Below are positions 59,395 through 64,000 of a stretch of 64,000 nucleotides of DNA, piece after piece. The notes below the pieces were generated by a model. That model was not told where the DNA came from. It saw nothing but the letters and a program-made list of their open reading frames with translations, and made no database searches. The first letter of the stretch is position 1. Every line of letters begins with the position of its first letter. The translations under genes were made by a program, and so were the position numbers. This DNA comes from Diphasiastrum complanatum (Eukaryota; Streptophyta; Lycopodiopsida; Lycopodiales; Lycopodiaceae), in the NCBI GenBank assembly GCA_029204225.1, contig CM055100.1, positions 51,459,260 to 51,523,259 on the forward strand, given 5' to 3'.

Positions 59395-59943
59395 TGCTAG
59401 AATGGAAAGTTGCCCGGAAAAAAATTGTTCAATGGGTGCCAACGTCCTGTGAGCACTGGCCAGTCGTGGGCACTAGAGTCCTAGGTGCAACATCGCCACT
59501 CTCTCGAGCACTTTTACCAAGGCACCTGACGACACTTTTTGTTGGGCACTGGCGCCATCAGACACCATGTAGTAGATGAGGTGGCATGAGACCCATGCCA
59601 TGTAGGGGCAACTTAAGTCCCTGTTTTGGGCCTAGGGACATTGCCTAGTAAATGGACCAATCAAATCGTAGGGGTTCAAACTGGCCAATCAAATTGTGGC
59701 TCTTAATCTGGCACTTGCCAGCTAAAGAAGTGGGTGGTCCATTGGAATGGGGCTTTAAAGCATGGGCTGGCACTTGCTTGGGGTTCGGCCCCGGCCCAAT
59801 GGAAATGCACCATGTGGCACCATTGCCTGGGCTTTGCTAGAATGGAAAGGTGCCCAAAAAAATTTGTTCGGTGAGCGCTAGTGTCCTGCAAGCACCAGCC
59901 ACTCGTGGGCACCAGTGTCCCTGGCACATCGTCACCATTTGCA
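59395..59943. repeat. Direct repeats of about 105 bp, 440 bp apart
   Basis: TGCTAGAATGGAAAG and the next ~90 bases at 59395-59500 recur at 59835-59940 with scattered differences (GTTGCCCGG versus GGTGCCCAA, and so on). Both copies are GC-richer than the flanks. No coding content is seen. Confidence 0.8.
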
Positions 59944-60199
59944 CATGTGAGAGCAAGGTGCAGTTCCAATTATATGGGTTAATGGACAAGGCATGAGATC
60001 GATTATGGGGTATTGTTTTTGGCTCCTCGATGATGTGGCACTCTGGGCATCCATTTAGAAAAAAAAATGTGTGGTTGTCAGTGTGCCGGGGCCAAACCTT
60101 TACGTGCTTCTTAGATGTGAGAGGTCCATTGCCCATTAATGCATTTACGAAAATTCAAAAAATGGACAACAATTCAAAGGGGCAGGCAAAAAGACTTGC

Positions 60200-60420
60200 C
60201 ACTAGTTAGAATTTGGAGGCCCATAGGCCATGTAACAAGCAAATGGCCCATTTGAGAGGGCCAAATAGAATGAAGCCCTAACCCTAGTTTCCATTACGGC
60301 CGCCTTCGCAATTGCTGCTCTCCCATCTCTACATATACGATCTTCGCATCCTTAAAGATGCATTGTTCATTACATATGCGTCTGCTTCATTCCATCGCGC
60401 TACAGTATAATTTTTGTTGC
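60200..60420 (+). promoter_or_regulatory. Site II + telo-box promoter of a likely growth-related or snoRNA host gene
   Basis: Two GGCCCAT elements (60218-60224 and 60245-60251; TGGGCC on the other strand) are followed by a telo-box-like CCCTAACCCTAG at 60275-60286. In plants this combination is typical of ribosomal-protein, snoRNA and snoRNP promoters (established for Arabidopsis). A pyrimidine-rich, CG-containing stretch after it fits a 5' UTR. Confidence 0.5.
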
Positions 60421-61110
60421 AGCGTATGGCAGATATAGCTGATCGTTTTACTGTTTTGCAGATCATAGCTGAGAATTTTAGTGCTAGAAGAAGGGACTTC
60501 ACTGAGTGCTTATTGATTCTGTTTGTTTTCCAGAAAGATAATTTCACTGTGAATTCCATTTCTTTTTTTCTAGTTAGGACAGTCGATCTTAAATATGATC
60601 TAATCGTTTGCCAGTCCAGCAGTCCCGGTGTGTACGAGTTGTGATTTAATTTTTCACAAACTTTGAATGGTGGACTTGCAAGAGTAAAAGGATATGTGGG
60701 CAGTTAGGGTCTCATGCTCTTTGAGACTTTTAACAATCACATGGCCTACACTTCCTTTACTTTTTATTTTCAGGTTGGGAAGGAGTTGTATTCTCTGACT
60801 TCTGGTAGCTATTGTCTCTGTTGTGTGATTGAATGGTATGTAGTTTTTAAGTATGATTTGCTGTTGCGTTTGTGTTTTCAAATATAAGCGATTTCTTGCT
60901 ATGATGAGAATATACAGCTTTAAGTCAGTTCTGCTTCTGAGATCTGTGATGAGAGCTGATTTTCGCTGAGCTTATCCTTAAAATAAGATCTTGGGTGGCA
61001 ATGATTACATTATCCGCGCTTCTGAGCTCGTCTCTGATGCACACGGATTCATGGTTGAATTTCTTGATATGAGCCAGCAAGATAACTTTTCGATCTTATT
61101 GTTTTGAAAA
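60420..61110 (+). ncRNA. Putative spliced non-coding host transcript
   Basis: Downstream of the promoter there are several pyrimidine-tract acceptors (TTTGTTGCAG near 60421, TTTTGCAG at 60460, TTTTCAG at 60773) but no long frame; the longest open stretch is 76 codons and matches nothing. A C/D-type snoRNA candidate lies inside it. This pattern fits a snoRNA host gene, but exon limits are not resolved. Confidence 0.35.
60901..60969 (+). ncRNA. Box C/D snoRNA candidate
   Basis: The order is box C ATGATGA (60901-60907), D' CTGA (60937-60940), C' GTGATGA (60946-60952) and D CTGA (60966-60969). ATAAGC (60884-60889) and GCTTAT (60970-60975) form a 6-bp outer stem, although with an 11-nt gap before box C. 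Candidate guide segments are the bases before D' (TTAAGTCAGTTCTGCTT) and before D (GAGCTGATTTTCG); their rRNA targets were not determined. A weaker similar arrangement starts at 61001. Confidence 0.4.
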
Positions 61111-64000
61111 CAGCTGTTCTCATTTCAGTAGTTTATTGTGGACGTCATATATAATTTCAAAACGCTTTGCAGTGTGATCCTGTTGCAAGGACAAACATCA
61201 GGTTAGTCCTTTGCTTGCTAGATGAACCTAAATCGACATAGAGAATCCTTTGCTGCAGCTGGCCCTCATTCTAAAAGTCTAGGGTTTCTCTATGACAACT
61301 GAAAACTAATATAATTTTAAAATAATGTATTAAGACTGCTTCAGATCAACAAGAGTATCAAGGTAACTGGGGTTCCAAACTGGTAAAGCAAAAATGAAGC
61401 ATCAACAATACTCCTGTCAAATTCAATGGCAATGTTGCCAAGTCATAGACTATCATAGCCAAAATCTATACATGTTCAAACCAATAATCAGAAAGCATAA
61501 GATTACGAAACACATACTTGCAACCACAAATGTTTGATGCACTAAAATAAGAGGGGAAAAATTTACCGCCTTATCTAGGCAGCATGAGTTGGGTCTGGGT
61601 CTATTGTAGGAGGGGAAATGCAGCTCTACATGAAAATGGTGAAACTTGACTATGTCATGGTGAAATTGATTTTGCAACTTTTCATTTGAGATCCGATCTT
61701 TCATGTCGATATGCTTATGTCCTTTATACTTTTAGGTTTGGGTGAAAACACGAGTCGGTTAAATTGTAACCATATGATGTTGATGTGTTAATGGGTCACT
61801 AGTTCACATCAATGTTTCATGGGCTATTTTAGTACGTCGTTTCGAAACGTGTATGAAACGGTTTGTTCAGGTTTGAAACCGTAGTTTTTTTCTAGGTTTT
61901 CTTTTTTTGTAAAAATGTGTTTTTGAGGGTTTTTGGGGTTTACACATTGTCATAGAAAGTCTAGTACCAAGTAGATACATCCAATTTCCTGAGAATGCTC
62001 TAGAGAATGCAATTTCAAGACAAGCTATGTATGATGACTATGGTCACTTTCCTTAGTCAATTATTGATATTGTCATGGATAGGTTATTAGGTTGCAAGAA
62101 TATGTTCATGCCCATTGCCAGTACAAACTTCAAAGCTTATGGCCCTTGATAAATCATGTAGCCTGCTTAAGTCACAGCCTACATAGTACAGGTTAACAAC
62201 AAATACTACATAATCGGGTTGGTTAACAAAAAAATTTGGTTTTTTTTACAGTTGTTTTATCGCTGAAACAATGTTTCAAGGAAACATTGGTTCACATTAA
62301 AAAGTATATTTACTCATCCCAACATCCTTACTTTTTAACAAAAATAGTTGTGATAAGTAGCAATTGTTTCAGATTAGACACTTTATCAATGACCATATTT
62401 ATTCATGTTATAGGACAAGGTGGTGTTTTCTCATAAATGAGTGATATACAAGGCAAAATCAAGGCATAGGAAAGAGAGATTAGAGTGATCACCCAAATGC
62501 AAAATGATCACGAGAAGATGTAGAATGGCCTCTTACAGTCTGAGGGCACTCAACTAGACTACATCATTACCTTGTCCCTGTCCTCAAGATAAATATAGGG
62601 TAATGTGCCCATGAGGGCACTAGGGATGAGGTGTGAGGCTTGCTCCTTAAATTATAATGTGCACATTACTAGAGGGCACATTACCCTATAAACTCTTCTA
62701 CTAGAGGCTGCCAACAAAAAACACATTTGAATCAGTAATCTCAAGTTTCCACCTAAAAACAACAAGCAAGAACATTATAATCCAAGGATAGTGGAGAGAG
62801 ATCTTTTCAAAGTTGTTGCTTGCATCCACCAACCCTTAGAGAGTGGGCGACATCACCTTGCTCAAATATATACCACAAAAGCCTTGTCACGTTCATGGTA
62901 ATTGTTTTTTTGCATGTGGTGAGTTGAGGTTCGATTTTCTATTATTCTACGAGTTGATAATCACCAAATAACATATTTGTGGAAGTTGAGCTTTTGTTGG
63001 TATTTGAAATGAGAAATATCGTAAAGGTACAAGACAAAACTATCTTGAAATGTTGTGTAGTAGTCAACTTTATCTTTTCTCACCTCTAGGTCTTCGTAAC
63101 TTGACTATTCAACATTGATGATTTTACTATTTGATATTTACAATTTTGATTCACAATTTTGAATGGATATTTACAAATTTGAGATTGATTCTAATGATTT
63201 CACATAGACTGGATCACTTGCACAAGGCTTGAGACCAAATCGAGAGCATCACCAGAATCTACTGTCGAGGATGTAGCAGCAATAATAGTTATGATATTCA
63301 CAATTACACGTTTTTTGAGATTGCAATTATAATCTAATGTCAAAACTCACAATTTTCATCTTAAGCAAACATGACAGAGTGAAACTGTGGGGAAGATGGA
63401 TCTTGGGAGGCAAAAATGTGTGGGAAGAAATGAAAAGTTTTGGGAATATGAAAATTGCGGAATGCAAATATTTAGGAAAAAAGTTGGGGAATGTGAAAAT
63501 GGAAAGTTCAAAATTTGGGAATGTACAAGTTGGGGAATATGGAAATTTTAGAGCAAGTGCCAATGTGCAAAATGCAATAACTTGATTAGAAGCTTTTATT
63601 CACGCTCCCAAGAAGATATCAGTAGCGGGAGGAGGAGAGGATTTTTGGTTGAGCATGGTGCTCCCTCCAAAAGTCTGAAAAAACATTTGAAAGATAGATT
63701 ATATAATATGCATGTTCAATGATTTAGAAGCTTGTTTTGGTTTCGTGTGAATCTTTTTTCTCGTTACATGATTTCGTCTGATTGATTTTGAAATAATGGA
63801 AAAGTTTGATCTTCATATTGTGCTCCCACTCGATTGTGTTTCAATGTATAAGAAAAACACCAAAGCTGGTCAGATTAATGAGACTTGTAAGAAAGAACTT
63901 AGAAAAAAAAATTGTAAAAATATTGATTTGTGGACAATTGGATCAATTTATCCCAAAGATCCAAGTACAGGATGTTTTCTGGACTTTCAAACTACTGGCC
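61110..64000. other. No gene recognised
   Basis: AT-rich DNA. It includes a 16-bp perfect inverted repeat at 62595-62689 and a GGGAAT(G/A)TG-AAAT phrase repeated four times at about 63439-63545. Reading frames over these are low-complexity. Confidence 0.6.
62595..62689. repeat. 16-bp perfect inverted repeat bounding 95 bp
   Basis: ATAGGGTAATGTGCCC at 62595-62610 is the exact reverse complement of 62674-62689. The size and form fit a very short MITE or a hairpin. Confidence 0.85.

Noticed and set aside
63337-63585. 82-codon plus-strand frame with GN-K-E repeats
   Set aside because: It reflects four short DNA repeats (GGGAATGTG type) and is mirrored by an equally long antisense frame.

Overview
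The window is repeat-rich nuclear DNA of a land plant. The evidence is Ty1/copia and Ty3/gypsy LTR retrotransposons with plant-type primer-binding sites (initiator-Met and Asp tRNA), long GA/CT microsatellites, U2-type introns up to 3.4 kb, G-box, site II and telo-box promoter motifs, and one intact gene of a plant-specific family. I cannot name the species; the divergence of that gene suggests it need not be a model angiosperm.

Layout. 1-14.9 kb: a decayed copia element (plus strand) whose 3' LTR is split by a minus-strand gypsy element (4042-14425). The gypsy element has paired LTRs, an Asp-tRNA PBS, a leader with periodic inverted repeats, an RT whose catalytic core is deleted, and an unusual extra ORF after the integrase. 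15-20 kb: no gene recognised. 20.2-30.3 kb: a six-exon minus-strand gene that I assembled from splice sites with consistent phase. It encodes 1375 aa of the Ser-rich 'LLTPPGTPLFPSL' plant family, carries four 60-aa tandem repeats and ends in a CaaX-like CTIL. 30.3-32 kb: GA-rich upstream DNA and a GC-rich block with G-boxes.

33.9-43.1 kb: the most unusual part. It is an AT-rich tract of broken, mostly single-copy-looking genes: a histone H3-like pseudogene with a long novel C-terminal tail; a divergent partner ORF sharing a two-TATA bidirectional promoter that holds an array of one 15-bp motif; and a beta-class N6/N4 DNA methyltransferase-like pseudogene, with a second diverged copy in inverted orientation 2.5 kb away. 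Together these look like the remains of a foreign or captured chromatin/DNA-modification gene cluster, such as an endogenised large DNA virus, a giant transposon or gene-capturing element.

43.5-59.5 kb: long (AG)n arrays, a 34-nt poly-G run, several LTR/PBS boundaries, two nested gypsy remnants, a tRNA-like SINE candidate and two diverged members of one LTR family. 60.2-61.1 kb: a site II + telo-box promoter followed by intron-like sequence holding a box C/D-type snoRNA candidate, probably a snoRNA host gene. 61.1-64 kb: mostly anonymous, with one 16-bp perfect inverted repeat.

The 20-30 kb gene is the only protein-coding gene I believe to be intact. The other coding regions carry stops or frameshifts.
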